Of a stretch of DNA of 64,000 nucleotides, positions 37,208 to 44,913 are shown one piece after another. Position 1 is the stretch's first letter, and each line of letters opens with the position of its first letter. Location: contig NZ_CP110012.1 in NCBI RefSeq assembly GCF_025947365.1, forward strand, positions 744,001-808,000, written 5' to 3'. The position numbers and the translations under genes are program-made. The stretch is from Flavobacterium sp. N502540 (lineage in GTDB: Bacteria > Bacteroidota > Bacteroidia > Flavobacteriales > Flavobacteriaceae). The notes under the pieces were generated by a model that saw nothing but the letters and a program-made list of their open reading frames with translations, had not been told where the DNA came from and ran no database searches.

Positions 37208-37290
37208 GTCGGGGTGGCAGGATTCGAACCTGCGGCCTTCCCGATTACAATCGGGACGCGATTACTGTTCTAGCTATACCATTTAAATTT
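37208..37290 (-). pseudogene. best-preserved tRNA-like unit (tRNA-Pro-like pseudogene)
   Basis: This copy keeps an intact T-arm (GCAGG, TTCGAAT, CCTGC) and the 3' end CACCCCGA identical to the neighbouring tRNA-Pro, plus TAGC and ATCGCG landmarks aligning with the Pro D-arm. The 5' acceptor strand no longer pairs with CACCCCG. The anticodon stem-loop is a palindrome with an even number of bases, so a normal 7-base loop on a 5-bp stem is impossible. Confidence 0.65.
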
Positions 37291-37525
37291 AAAGTAAAAA
37301 AAGTCTTTCCAAAAAATGAAAAGACTTTTGTCGGGGCGCCCCGATTCGAACCTGTAGTCTTCCCGATTACAATCGGGACGCGATTACTGTTCTAGCTATA
37401 CCATTTAAATTTAAACCAAAAAAAGGCTTTCCAAATATGAAAAGACTTTTATCGGGCTGCCCCGATTCGAACCTGCGGACTTCCCGATTACTGTTCTGAT
37501 ATATGATTTAAGTTTAGACCAAAAA

Positions 37526-37555
37526 AAAAGTCTTTCCAAATATGAAAAGACTTTT
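37526..37555 (-). terminator. tRNA-Pro terminator
   Basis: AAAAGTCTTTCC and GAAAAGACTTTT form a hairpin beginning two bases after the discriminator base of tRNA-Pro, with a run of T's on the minus strand. Copies of it separate all units of the downstream array. Confidence 0.7.
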
Positions 37556-37556
37556 G

Positions 37557-37631
37557 TCGGGGTGGCAGGATTCGAACCTGCGGCCTCCTGCTCCCAAAGC
37601 AGGCGCGATAACCGGGCTACGCTACACCCCG
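37557..37631 (-). tRNA. tRNA-Pro (anticodon TGG)
   Basis: On the minus strand the acceptor CGGGGTG pairs with CACCCCG plus discriminator A. The D-arm is AGCGTAGCCCGGTTATCGCG, the anticodon arm CCTGC-TTTGGGA-GCAGG has TGG at 34-36, and the T-arm is GCAGG-TTCGAAT-CCTGC. The 75-base length and all stems are canonical. CCA is not encoded. The hairpin terminator follows at once. Confidence 0.95.
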
Positions 37632-37964
37632 TAAGCGGGTGCAAAGATAGAACTATTTTTCGCTTATCCAAAAACAATTTGCGAAATATCACAAAAAATA
37701 TTTCCTGTAAATCCTAATTGAGAGAAAATCAGCGTATATAAACTTAATATTTTTAGAACATTTTTTTTTAAAACTGCGCATTTTGCTGCAGAGCCTACCA
37801 TAAAAGAGAGCGAAATTTCGCAGTTCTATGGATTTACTTTAACATTTAAATCTGGCAAAACACGCACCATACCACGATTAACCGAAGATTCACAAATGTT
37901 AACAAAATAGATTTTCAGAAACCATAAATAATTGTATTTTTACGGTTCAAAATTCAGAAAATAA
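37632..37964. other. upstream region of parA
   Basis: The 333-base AT-rich gap is between the divergent tRNA-Pro and parA. A TATTTTTA near 37933 is a weak -7-like element for parA. No parS-like palindrome or other structure was recognised. Confidence 0.4.
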
Positions 37965-38732
37965 ATGGGCAAAATCATTGCGATTGCTAATCAAAAAGGA
38001 GGCGTTGGAAAGACTACTACATCTGTAAATCTTGCAGCCTCATTAGGTGTTTTAGAAAAGAAAGTATTATTGATCGATGCCGATCCACAAGCCAATGCTA
38101 CATCTGGCCTTGGGATTGATGTAGAATCAGTTGAAGCCGGAACTTATCAAATCCTGGAACACAGTATAACACCAAAAGAAGCTGTTTTAAAATGTACATC
38201 TCCAAATGTCGATGTGATACCTGCACACATTGACCTTGTTGCCATCGAAATCGAATTGGTTGACAAAGAAAACAGAGAGTACATGCTTAAAAAAGCATTA
38301 GAAAGTGTAAAAGACGAATATGATTTTATCATTATCGACTGTGCTCCTTCTCTGGGTTTATTAACCCTGAATGCTTTAACAGCTGCCGACTCAGTAGTTA
38401 TTCCTATTCAATGCGAATATTTTGCACTTGAAGGATTAGGAAAATTACTGAACACCATAAAAAGTATTCAAAAAATACACAACCCGGATCTTGATATCGA
38501 AGGATTGTTACTAACCATGTACGATTCCAGACTGCGTTTATCGAATCAGGTTGTAGAAGAGGTTCAAAAACACTTTAATGATATGGTTTTTGATACCGTT
38601 ATTCAACGAAATGTTAAACTGAGCGAGGCACCAAGTTTTGGAGAAAGCATCATTAATTATGACGCAACCAGTAAAGGAGCCGTTAATTACATTAATTTAG
38701 CTCAGGAGATTATAAAGAAAAACAGCAAATAG
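37965..38732 (+). CDS. parA: chromosome partitioning ATPase ParA (Soj)
   Basis: The 255-residue P-loop ATPase has the deviant Walker A KGGVGKTTTSVNLAAS (about 10-25), LLIDADPQANATSGLG (Walker A' region) and Walker B FIIIDCAPSLGLLTLNAL. Length and motifs match chromosomal ParA/Soj. It works with ParB on chromosome segregation and is the first gene of a conserved Flavobacteriaceae cluster (parA-parB-DUF5683-dapB-lepB-wbqC). The parB start is 5 bases after the stop. Confidence 0.97.
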   Translation: MGKIIAIANQKGGVGKTTTSVNLAASLGVLEKKVLLIDADPQANATSGLGIDVESVEAGTYQILEHSITPKEAVLKCTSPNVDVIPAHIDLVAIEIELVDKENREYMLKKALESVKDEYDFIIIDCAPSLGLLTLNALTAADSVVIPIQCEYFALEGLGKLLNTIKSIQKIHNPDLDIEGLLLTMYDSRLRLSNQVVEEVQKHFNDMVFDTVIQRNVKLSEAPSFGESIINYDATSKGAVNYINLAQEIIKKNSK

Positions 38733-38737
38733 TTTTT

Positions 38738-39640
38738 ATGACAAAAGCAATTAAAAAACAAGCCTTAGGAAGAGGATTATCAGCGTTATTAAAAGATCCG
38801 GAAAACGACATTACATCAGTAGAAGACAAAAATGCTGACAAGGTTGTTGGAAATATCATTGAGCTTGAAATAAGTGCTATCGAAATAAATCCGTTTCAGC
38901 CCCGAAGCAATTTTAATGAAGAATCGTTACGCGAATTAGCCACCTCTATTAAAGAACTTGGTGTAATTCAACCTATTACTGTTCGTAAATTAGATTTCAA
39001 CAAATATCAGCTAATTTCGGGAGAGCGACGTTTACGTGCTTCGACCTTAGTAGGCTTAACACATGTTCCTGCCTATATTCGTATTGCCAATGACAACGAA
39101 TCATTGGTTATGGCCTTGGTTGAAAACATCCAGCGTCACGACTTAGATCCGATTGAGATCGCACTTTCCTACCAACGTCTGATTGACGAAATTCAACTGA
39201 CACAGGAGCAAATGAGTGAGCGTGTTGGAAAAAAACGCTCTACAATTGCCAATTATTTACGTCTTTTAAAACTGGATCCGATCATTCAAACAGGTATTCG
39301 TGACGGTTTTATCAGTATGGGCCACGGTAGAGCAATCATTAATATTGAAGACTTAGACATTCAGACTGATATCTACCAAAAAATAGTAAGTCAGAATTTA
39401 TCTGTTCGTGAAACGGAGACTCTGGTAAAAAACTATCACGAAAGTTTAAAACCAAAAGCAGAAGGAAAACCAAAAGCAGAGTCTTCTTTTGTGGTTAGAG
39501 AAACACAAAAAAACACTTTCAACGATTATTTTGGTTCGAAAGTTGATATAAAAGTCGCCGGCACGGGTAAAGGAAAAATCACCATTCCATTTGATTCTGA
39601 AGCCGACTTTAACAGAATAATAAAATTAATAAACGGATAG
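38738..39640 (+). CDS. parB: chromosome partitioning protein ParB (Spo0J)
   Basis: The 300-residue protein opens with KKQALGRGLSALLKD, the ParA-interacting N-terminal motif. The CTP-binding ParB/Srx domain follows (INPFQPRSNFNEESLRELAT; LISGERRLRAS; ALVENIQRHDLDPIEIALSY). Next is the KorB-type helix-turn-helix (LTQEQMSERVGKKRSTIANY) and a C-terminal dimerisation domain. It binds parS sites and loads condensin. It overlaps the next gene by one base (TAGTG). Confidence 0.97.
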   Translation: MTKAIKKQALGRGLSALLKDPENDITSVEDKNADKVVGNIIELEISAIEINPFQPRSNFNEESLRELATSIKELGVIQPITVRKLDFNKYQLISGERRLRASTLVGLTHVPAYIRIANDNESLVMALVENIQRHDLDPIEIALSYQRLIDEIQLTQEQMSERVGKKRSTIANYLRLLKLDPIIQTGIRDGFISMGHGRAIINIEDLDIQTDIYQKIVSQNLSVRETETLVKNYHESLKPKAEGKPKAESSFVVRETQKNTFNDYFGSKVDIKVAGTGKGKITIPFDSEADFNRIIKLING

Positions 39641-40200
39641 TGAATAAAATTGTCCCCATAAGTCTATTGTTCTTTCTCATAGGAACCGTTTCTCTTTTTG
39701 CCCAGGTAAAAAAAGACACGGTTTTGGTTGTTAAAGACACTAGCAAATTGCAGGAAATCGATCCGCTTACACCTGCAAAAGCAGCATTCTACTCGGCAAT
39801 TTTACCGGGTTTAGGTCAGGCATACAATAAAAAGTACTGGAAAATCCCTTTGGTCTACGGAGCGATTGGTACGAGTTTATACTTCTATCTTGACAACAAC
39901 AAAAAATACCACGATTATCGCGAAGCCTACAAACGAAGACTAGAAGGCTACAATGACGATAAATATAAATTCCTGGACGACAGCAGACTTATTGCCGGTC
40001 AGAAATTTTATCAGCGAAACAGAGATTTATCCCTATTATTTGTCGTTGGTTTTTATGCCTTAAATATTATTGACGCCAATGTTGACGCTGCACTGATTCA
40101 GTTTAACGTAAACGAAAGATTATCACTGCGCCCGGAAATTTACCCTGATGCTGTAACTTTCAAACCAAATGTTGGACTAACTTTTAATTACCACTTTTAA
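39640..40200 (+). CDS. DUF5683 domain protein
   Basis: The 186-residue protein starts at a GTG that shares its G with the parB stop. It has a signal peptide (ending FLIGTVSLFAQ) and the DUF5683 core LTPAKAAFYSAILPGLGQAY then NKKYWKIPLVYGAIGTSLYF, with YREAYKRRLEG later. It is expected in the envelope, with hydrophobic helices at about 68-85 and 125-145. The function is unknown; its position between parB and dapB is conserved in Flavobacteriaceae. Confidence 0.88.
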   Translation: MNKIVPISLLFFLIGTVSLFAQVKKDTVLVVKDTSKLQEIDPLTPAKAAFYSAILPGLGQAYNKKYWKIPLVYGAIGTSLYFYLDNNKKYHDYREAYKRRLEGYNDDKYKFLDDSRLIAGQKFYQRNRDLSLLFVVGFYALNIIDANVDAALIQFNVNERLSLRPEIYPDAVTFKPNVGLTFNYHF

Positions 40201-40239
40201 ATAACTCCGGTTACTTGAATTTTAAAAAAAATACACGAA

Positions 40240-40941
40240 ATGAAAATTGCGCTTTTAGGATACGGAAAAATGGGTAAAGTAATCGAGCGAATTGCTTTGG
40301 AAAGAGGTCATGAAATTGTTTTGAAAAAAGACGAGTTCAGTACTTATGACGGACTTTCAACAGCCGATGTTGCGATCGATTTCAGCGTCCCGACTGCTGC
40401 CGTTGACAATATCTCCAATTGCTTTCATGCTAATGTACCTGTTGTTTCAGGAACTACAGGATGGTTAGAACACTATGACGAAATGATATCGCTTTGCAAC
40501 GAAAAGAAGGGCGCTTTTATTTCGAGCTCTAACTTCAGTTTAGGGGTTAATATTTTTTTCGAACTGAACGAATACTTAGCTAAAATCATGTCTCAACTGG
40601 ATTCGTATAAAGTTACGATGGAAGAAATTCATCATACACAAAAACTGGATGCTCCGAGCGGTACGGCAATTTCTTTAGCCAAAGGAGTTATCGAAAACAG
40701 CCAATACACCAATTGGACTCTGGACGAAGCAAAAAACAACGAAATTCATATTGAAGCTAAAAGAATTGGCGAAGTACCCGGAACCCATACCGTAACTTAC
40801 GACTCCCCTGTAGACAGCATCGAATTAAAACACACTGCACACAACCGCGAAGGGTTTGCTCTTGGAGCGGTAATCGCAGCAGAGTGGCTTGCCGGAAAAA
40901 CGGGAATCTATTCTATGAAAGACGTATTAAATTTAAAATAA
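40240..40941 (+). CDS. dapB: 4-hydroxy-tetrahydrodipicolinate reductase
   Basis: The 233-residue NAD(P)H-dependent enzyme acts in lysine/diaminopimelate synthesis in the cytoplasm. It has the Rossmann motif GYGKMGK (6-12), VVSGTTGW (about 69-76), the catalytic EEIHHTQKLDAPSGTA (about 128-143, with active-site His and the substrate-binding Lys-Asp-Ala-Pro-Ser-Gly-Thr-Ala) and the terminal FALGAVIAAEWLAGKTG. The short length is normal for Bacteroidota DapB. It lies 39 bases after the DUF5683 gene. Confidence 0.96.
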   Translation: MKIALLGYGKMGKVIERIALERGHEIVLKKDEFSTYDGLSTADVAIDFSVPTAAVDNISNCFHANVPVVSGTTGWLEHYDEMISLCNEKKGAFISSSNFSLGVNIFFELNEYLAKIMSQLDSYKVTMEEIHHTQKLDAPSGTAISLAKGVIENSQYTNWTLDEAKNNEIHIEAKRIGEVPGTHTVTYDSPVDSIELKHTAHNREGFALGAVIAAEWLAGKTGIYSMKDVLNLK

Positions 40942-41008
40942 ACAGTTAGGAAGGTGTAGGTAAAATTTCAAATTAAGTCCCGAACCTAAAAACTTTAAAT
41001 AAAATATT

Positions 41009-42561
41009 ATGACACTATATCTTTGGTTTGTATTTTTCTTAGCCGTTCAGGTTATTCATTTTATCGGAACCTGGAAATTATATCAGGCTGCCGGAAGAAA
41101 AAGCTGGGAAGCTGCGATTCCGGTATACAATTCAATCGTTTTAATGAAAATAATCAACCGTCCAACCTGGTGGACTTTGTTACTTTTCATTCCTATCATT
41201 AACCTGATTATGTTTCCGGTGGTTTGGGTAGAGACTTTAAGAACGTTTGGTAAAAAAACAACTTTAGATACTCTTTTAGGAATTTTCACTTTAGGTTTCT
41301 ATATCTATTATGTTAGCTATACGCAAAAATTAGTGTATAACGCTGACAGAAAATTAACTTCTGAAAATAAAGCAGGAGACACCCTAAGTTCTTTACTTTT
41401 TGCAGTTATCGTAGCAACATTGGTACATACTTATTTAGTACAGCCTTATACAATTCCTACTTCTTCTTTAGAAAAATCTTTATTGATTGGGGATTTTCTG
41501 TTTGTAAGTAAAGTAAATTACGGTCCGAGAGTCCCTATGACTACGGTTGCATTACCGATGGTACATGACTCTATTCCGTTTGTAAAACAAAAATCCTACT
41601 TGAAATGGCCACAATTGCCTTATTTCAGATTGCCTGCTTTAGAAAAAATAAAACGAACTGATATTGTCGTTTTCAACTGGCCGGTAGATACGGTTCACTA
41701 TTTCTACGAACCAAAAGGAAGACCGGGTGTTATCAAACCAATTGATAAAAAATCAAATTACGTAAAAAGATGCGTAGGTATTCCGGGAGACAGCTTATCG
41801 ATTAAAGACGGATTTGTTTTCATTAACGGAAAAAATTAGTTTTACCGGAAAGAGCAAAACCACAATACTCTTATTCAGTAGCCATAGACCCAAAAATTCC
41901 TATTGATTTTGAATCTTTGGTAAGAGAACTTGATATTACAGACGGAGCAGGATTTAAAAGCGAAAAAAGAGACACTCTTTATTTCAGAGCTTTGACCGAA
42001 GCTAGTGCAGAACGTCTGAAAAACACTCCTGGTATTACTGCCGTAACAAGAGAAATTGACCACGGAAATGACAACGCTATTTTCCCGCATATCAACAAAT
42101 GGAATCAAGATAATTTTGGTCCGATTTATATTCCGGAAGCTGGAAAAACAGTTGCTTTAACCAATGAGTCATTGCCATTTTACAAAGACATTATCACCAC
42201 TTATGAAGGAAACACTTTGCAGCTGGATGGCTCTAAATTCTTAATCAATGGTAAACCTGCTACAACTTATACTTTTAAGCAGAACTACTATTGGATGATG
42301 GGAGATAACCGTCACAACTCTGAAGACAGCCGCTACTGGGGTTACGTTCCTGAAAATCACATTGTAGGAAAACCGGTTTTCATCTGGATGAGCTGGGATA
42401 CCAACGGAAAAGGAATCAATAAAATTCGTTGGAGCAGAGTTTTCACTACCGTTGACGGTGAAGGACAACCTCAATCTTACTTTAAGTATTTCTTGTTTAT
42501 TCTTGCAGCCTATTTTGTTGGAGAATATTTCTGGAAAAAAAGAAAACAAAACAAAGCATAA
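41009..42561 (+). pseudogene. lepB: signal peptidase I, split by a one-base frameshift
   Basis: The frame from 41009 runs 276 codons and stops at 41837-41839. The rest of the protein continues in the -1 frame to 42561. Joined, the product would be 517 residues, the usual size for Flavobacterium LepB. The first part has three N-terminal hydrophobic segments, the catalytic Ser (TSSLEKSL, about S153) and the general-base Lys (YVKRCVGIPGDS, about K253). The second part has the essential box E (GDNRHNSEDSRYWG) and a C-terminal helix. The break is at an A6 run (41830-41835); seven A's would restore GKKLVLP. The heptamer A_AAA_AAT in the zero frame is also a -1 slippery site. A sequencing error, real mutation or recoding are all possible. 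Confidence 0.88.
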
Positions 42562-42572
42562 ATAAAAAAAGT

Positions 42573-42580
42573 TATTTTTG
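42573..42580 (+). promoter_or_regulatory. candidate -7 element TATTTTTG for the WbqC gene
   Basis: The octamer fits TAnnTTTG, 14 bases after the lepB stop. A transcript from it would start with the 20-bp hairpin at 42584-42630. Confidence 0.4.
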
Positions 42581-42583
42581 TGT

Positions 42584-42630
42584 CAGGTTTCAAGTTTCAG
42601 GTTCATTCACAACCTGAAACTTGAAACCTG
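42584..42630. repeat. 20-bp perfect hairpin made of TTTCARG heptads
   Basis: Positions 42584-42603 are perfectly complementary to 42611-42630, with a 7-base loop. The stem is built from the same GTTTCAAG/GTTTCAGG heptads as the array at 21612-22729. Only CTTTT follows, so terminator strength is doubtful. It lies in the leader of the WbqC gene. Confidence 0.8.
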
Positions 42631-42651
42631 AAACTTTTAAAGCAATTAAAG

Positions 42652-43269
42652 ATGAACTCTCTATTACTTCCTACTTATTTTCCATCGATCAGCCACTTTG
42701 CAGTTATGGCACAATCTGAAAATATTACTTTTGAAATGGAAGATAATTTTCAGAAACAAACCAACAGAAATCGTACTTACATCTATAGTCCGAACGGAAT
42801 TCAGTTGCTAAATATCCCGGTTAAACATTCGAAATCAGCTCATCAGAAGACAAAAGATGTTTTAATCGAAAATGAATTTGACTGGCAAAAACAGCATTTC
42901 AAATCACTGGAAGCTGCTTATAGAAGTTCTCCTTTTTTTGAGTTTTTTGAAGATGATATTCGTCCTGTTTTTGAAAAGCAGCACACTTTTTTAATGGATT
43001 TGAATCTGGAAGTTCTGGACATCACCACTAAATGTCTGCGCATGAAATTAGAGTTCAGCAAAACCACAGAGTATTTTCATGAAGCAGAAAACATCTCCGA
43101 CTTCAGAGTTTTGGCTAACGGAAAAAAAGACCTTAATTCATTTGAAAAGTACACTCAGGTTTTTGACGATAAACATGGTTTTATCAACAATTTAAGTGTA
43201 TTGGATTTGCTTTTTAATGAGGGTAAATTTGCTATGGATTATTTGAAAACACAAAAACTACTGGTTTAA
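42652..43269 (+). CDS. WbqC-like family protein
   Basis: The 205-residue cytoplasmic protein opens LLPTYFPSISHFAVM, and continues DNFQKQTNRNRTYIYSPNGI then LLNIPVKHSKSAHQKTKDVL, the WbqC signature. WbqC-like proteins occur in O-antigen clusters, but the biochemical activity is not established. In Flavobacteriaceae it follows lepB, as here. A palindromic repeat begins 3 bases after the stop. Confidence 0.9.
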   Translation: MNSLLLPTYFPSISHFAVMAQSENITFEMEDNFQKQTNRNRTYIYSPNGIQLLNIPVKHSKSAHQKTKDVLIENEFDWQKQHFKSLEAAYRSSPFFEFFEDDIRPVFEKQHTFLMDLNLEVLDITTKCLRMKLEFSKTTEYFHEAENISDFRVLANGKKDLNSFEKYTQVFDDKHGFINNLSVLDLLFNEGKFAMDYLKTQKLLV

Positions 43270-43272
43270 AGG

Positions 43273-43391
43273 TTAACCGCAAAGCACGCAAGGTTTTACG
43301 CAAAGTTCGCAAAGTTTATTATCATAGCTTTGCGAACTTTATGTTTATATAAAATCTTATAATTAAAAATCCTAGCGCACTTTGCGGTTAA
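43273..43391. repeat. 119-bp nested palindromic element
   Basis: The ends TTAACCGCAAAG (43273-43284) and CTTTGCGGTTAA (43380-43391) are perfect inverted repeats. Inside, AAAGTTCGCAAAG (43302-43314) pairs perfectly with 43328-43340. It fills the gap between the convergent WbqC and S37-like genes. It resembles a REP/MITE-type element and may also stop transcription. Confidence 0.75.
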
Positions 43392-43423
43392 ACTATCCAG
43401 AGAACCTGAATTCCCTTTCCTTT

Positions 43424-44734
43424 TTAATTTATTTCAGCCTTATCGTTAAGTGCTTTTAAGTCGAGCCATCTTGATAATGTTTCCATGATTCGCTTCTTAT
43501 CACTCTCCGGAAAATCTTTCACTCTTGTAGTATGACTCCCCCCAGGAAGAACCATCTTTAATGCATCTAATTTGGAATCAGGTGTTGGAGCACACGAATA
43601 CCAGGTGTCGTAACCACCGTAGATGTACAAAATTTTGCTTCCTTTATTTTCTACATATTTTCGTACTTCTTTGATGTATTTCGGATTGTATTTTATCACT
43701 ACTCCTTTAGGCGCAAATCGATCATTGGAAGTACTTTTTACCACTTGAAGCAAATCGGCAACCGGAGAAAAATCAAAACCATAGTACCCCAATTCTTTTA
43801 AATGCTGGTAATAAGACGGCAGGTAATGAAAGTACATCTTATCATTATAAGTTCTTACACCTGAAACCTCATCCAAATACGCAAACAGCTCTTTCGGACT
43901 TGCCGTTACCGATGGTATAGCCTCACATTTTCCTCCCCATTGCCAAAAAGAAAATGGAAATTCTAAAACTGCATATTCTAATGCTTCAGCGAAAGGAACT
44001 TCGGCAAAAGTCATTTTCTTCTCTTCTGCATACTGTTTAAACTCCTTTAAAACAGCCTCCCTATTTTCTAAAACTGCTCTCTGAAAAGCTGTAATTTTAG
44101 CCCTGCATTCTGCCGTCCCCACTGTTTTAGTATGCTCTACCGTACGGAGATCTTCCTGAGTATTAATTAACGGAGCAACATAGGGCATGGCCACATCAAC
44201 ATCATCCGGATATTTCGATTTGTAAATCAAAGCTGTTTCTCCGCCTTTACTTATTCCGGTTGAAATCCATTTTCCTGTATACAACTGTTTCAGTTTTGTT
44301 ACAAGATCATGGTAGTCAGCGATAGCCTGATCATTTGTTAAATATTCCCATGGAAGTGGTTCCGGTCGTGACTTTCCATAAAAGCGGTATTCAACTGCAA
44401 TCTGATTTGCGTTTAACAATTTACTCACCTCACTTTTAATATTATTGGTATTGTAACCATGAGTTTCAATAACCATAGGATTATTAAAATTCAGATGCGA
44501 GAGGTAAACATAATGCTTGAAAGTTCCTTTTTGAGGGTTTTTATGATCTAAAGGTTCGTCTAAAATCAATTGGTATGACTCTGCATAACCTTCTAAATTT
44601 TCTATTGTTGTGATTTCGGCTTTGGGGAACAATACCGTGAGCTTCTGGTACAAATCTGACTTATCCTGTGCTGTAGCAAAACACGAACTCAGAACGACGC
44701 ACAATAGCAATACTAAACGCTGTATACTTTTCAT
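43424..44734 (-). CDS. secreted S37/S28-like serine peptidase
   Basis: The 436-residue protein has a signal peptide (ending SSCFATA; a Cys in this stretch could also make it a lipoprotein). The alpha/beta-hydrolase has VIETHGYNT near the oxyanion strand, VEYRFYGKSRPEP, the nucleophile elbow GISKGGETA and a late GGSHTTRV that may hold the His. This matches PS-10/S37 tripeptidyl aminopeptidases and the related S28 prolyl peptidases. It probably trims peptides in the periplasm or outside. It is divergent from the M24 peptidase gene and near the M43 protease, consistent with a peptide-scavenging role. Confidence 0.8.
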   Translation of the reverse strand: MKSIQRLVLLLCVVLSSCFATAQDKSDLYQKLTVLFPKAEITTIENLEGYAESYQLILDEPLDHKNPQKGTFKHYVYLSHLNFNNPMVIETHGYNTNNIKSEVSKLLNANQIAVEYRFYGKSRPEPLPWEYLTNDQAIADYHDLVTKLKQLYTGKWISTGISKGGETALIYKSKYPDDVDVAMPYVAPLINTQEDLRTVEHTKTVGTAECRAKITAFQRAVLENREAVLKEFKQYAEEKKMTFAEVPFAEALEYAVLEFPFSFWQWGGKCEAIPSVTASPKELFAYLDEVSGVRTYNDKMYFHYLPSYYQHLKELGYYGFDFSPVADLLQVVKSTSNDRFAPKGVVIKYNPKYIKEVRKYVENKGSKILYIYGGYDTWYSCAPTPDSKLDALKMVLPGGSHTTRVKDFPESDKKRIMETLSRWLDLKALNDKAEIN

Positions 44735-44913
44735 TTTTTAAGTTTTAATTGATCTTTTAAAAATACAGGCATTGCAATCCAAAATCCAATAGTATATTAT
44801 CCTTAAATTATCCTATTTTATCTACTTTAAGTTAAAATACCACTATCCCAAAATATTGGCTTATTTTTAATCCAGAAAAACAACAAAAAACAATTAACCT
44901 TAAAACAAGAAAT

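Larger units (their letters stand above)
36396..37555 (-). repeat. tandem array of ten decayed tRNA-like units
   Basis: Units start at 36396, 36518, 36622, 36745, 36866, 36988, 37108, 37208, 37330 and 37451, spaced mostly 120-123 bp (four intervals near 100-105 or 120). Read on the minus strand, each has a D-arm-like part (GAACAGTAATCGCG), an anticodon-arm-like hairpin (CCCGATTGTAATCGGG), a T-loop region (CGCAGGTTCGAAT), and then a hairpin with a T-run. Most units have CGGGG where the T-stem needs CCTGC, so they cannot fold as tRNA. The anticodon arm has 16 rather than 17 bases. Units at 36518 and 37451 lack the anticodon arm, and 37108 lacks the T-arm. Confidence 0.85.

Noticed and set aside
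36396..37555. CRISPR array
   Set aside because: Units of about 120 bp are similar along their entire length with no short repeat/unique spacer pattern, and no cas genes are near; tRNA landmarks explain the similarity.
37632..39640. Replication origin or parS site near parAB
   Set aside because: No cluster of DnaA boxes, no dnaA gene and no GTTTCACGTGAAAC-like palindrome was seen; parAB alone does not place the origin here.
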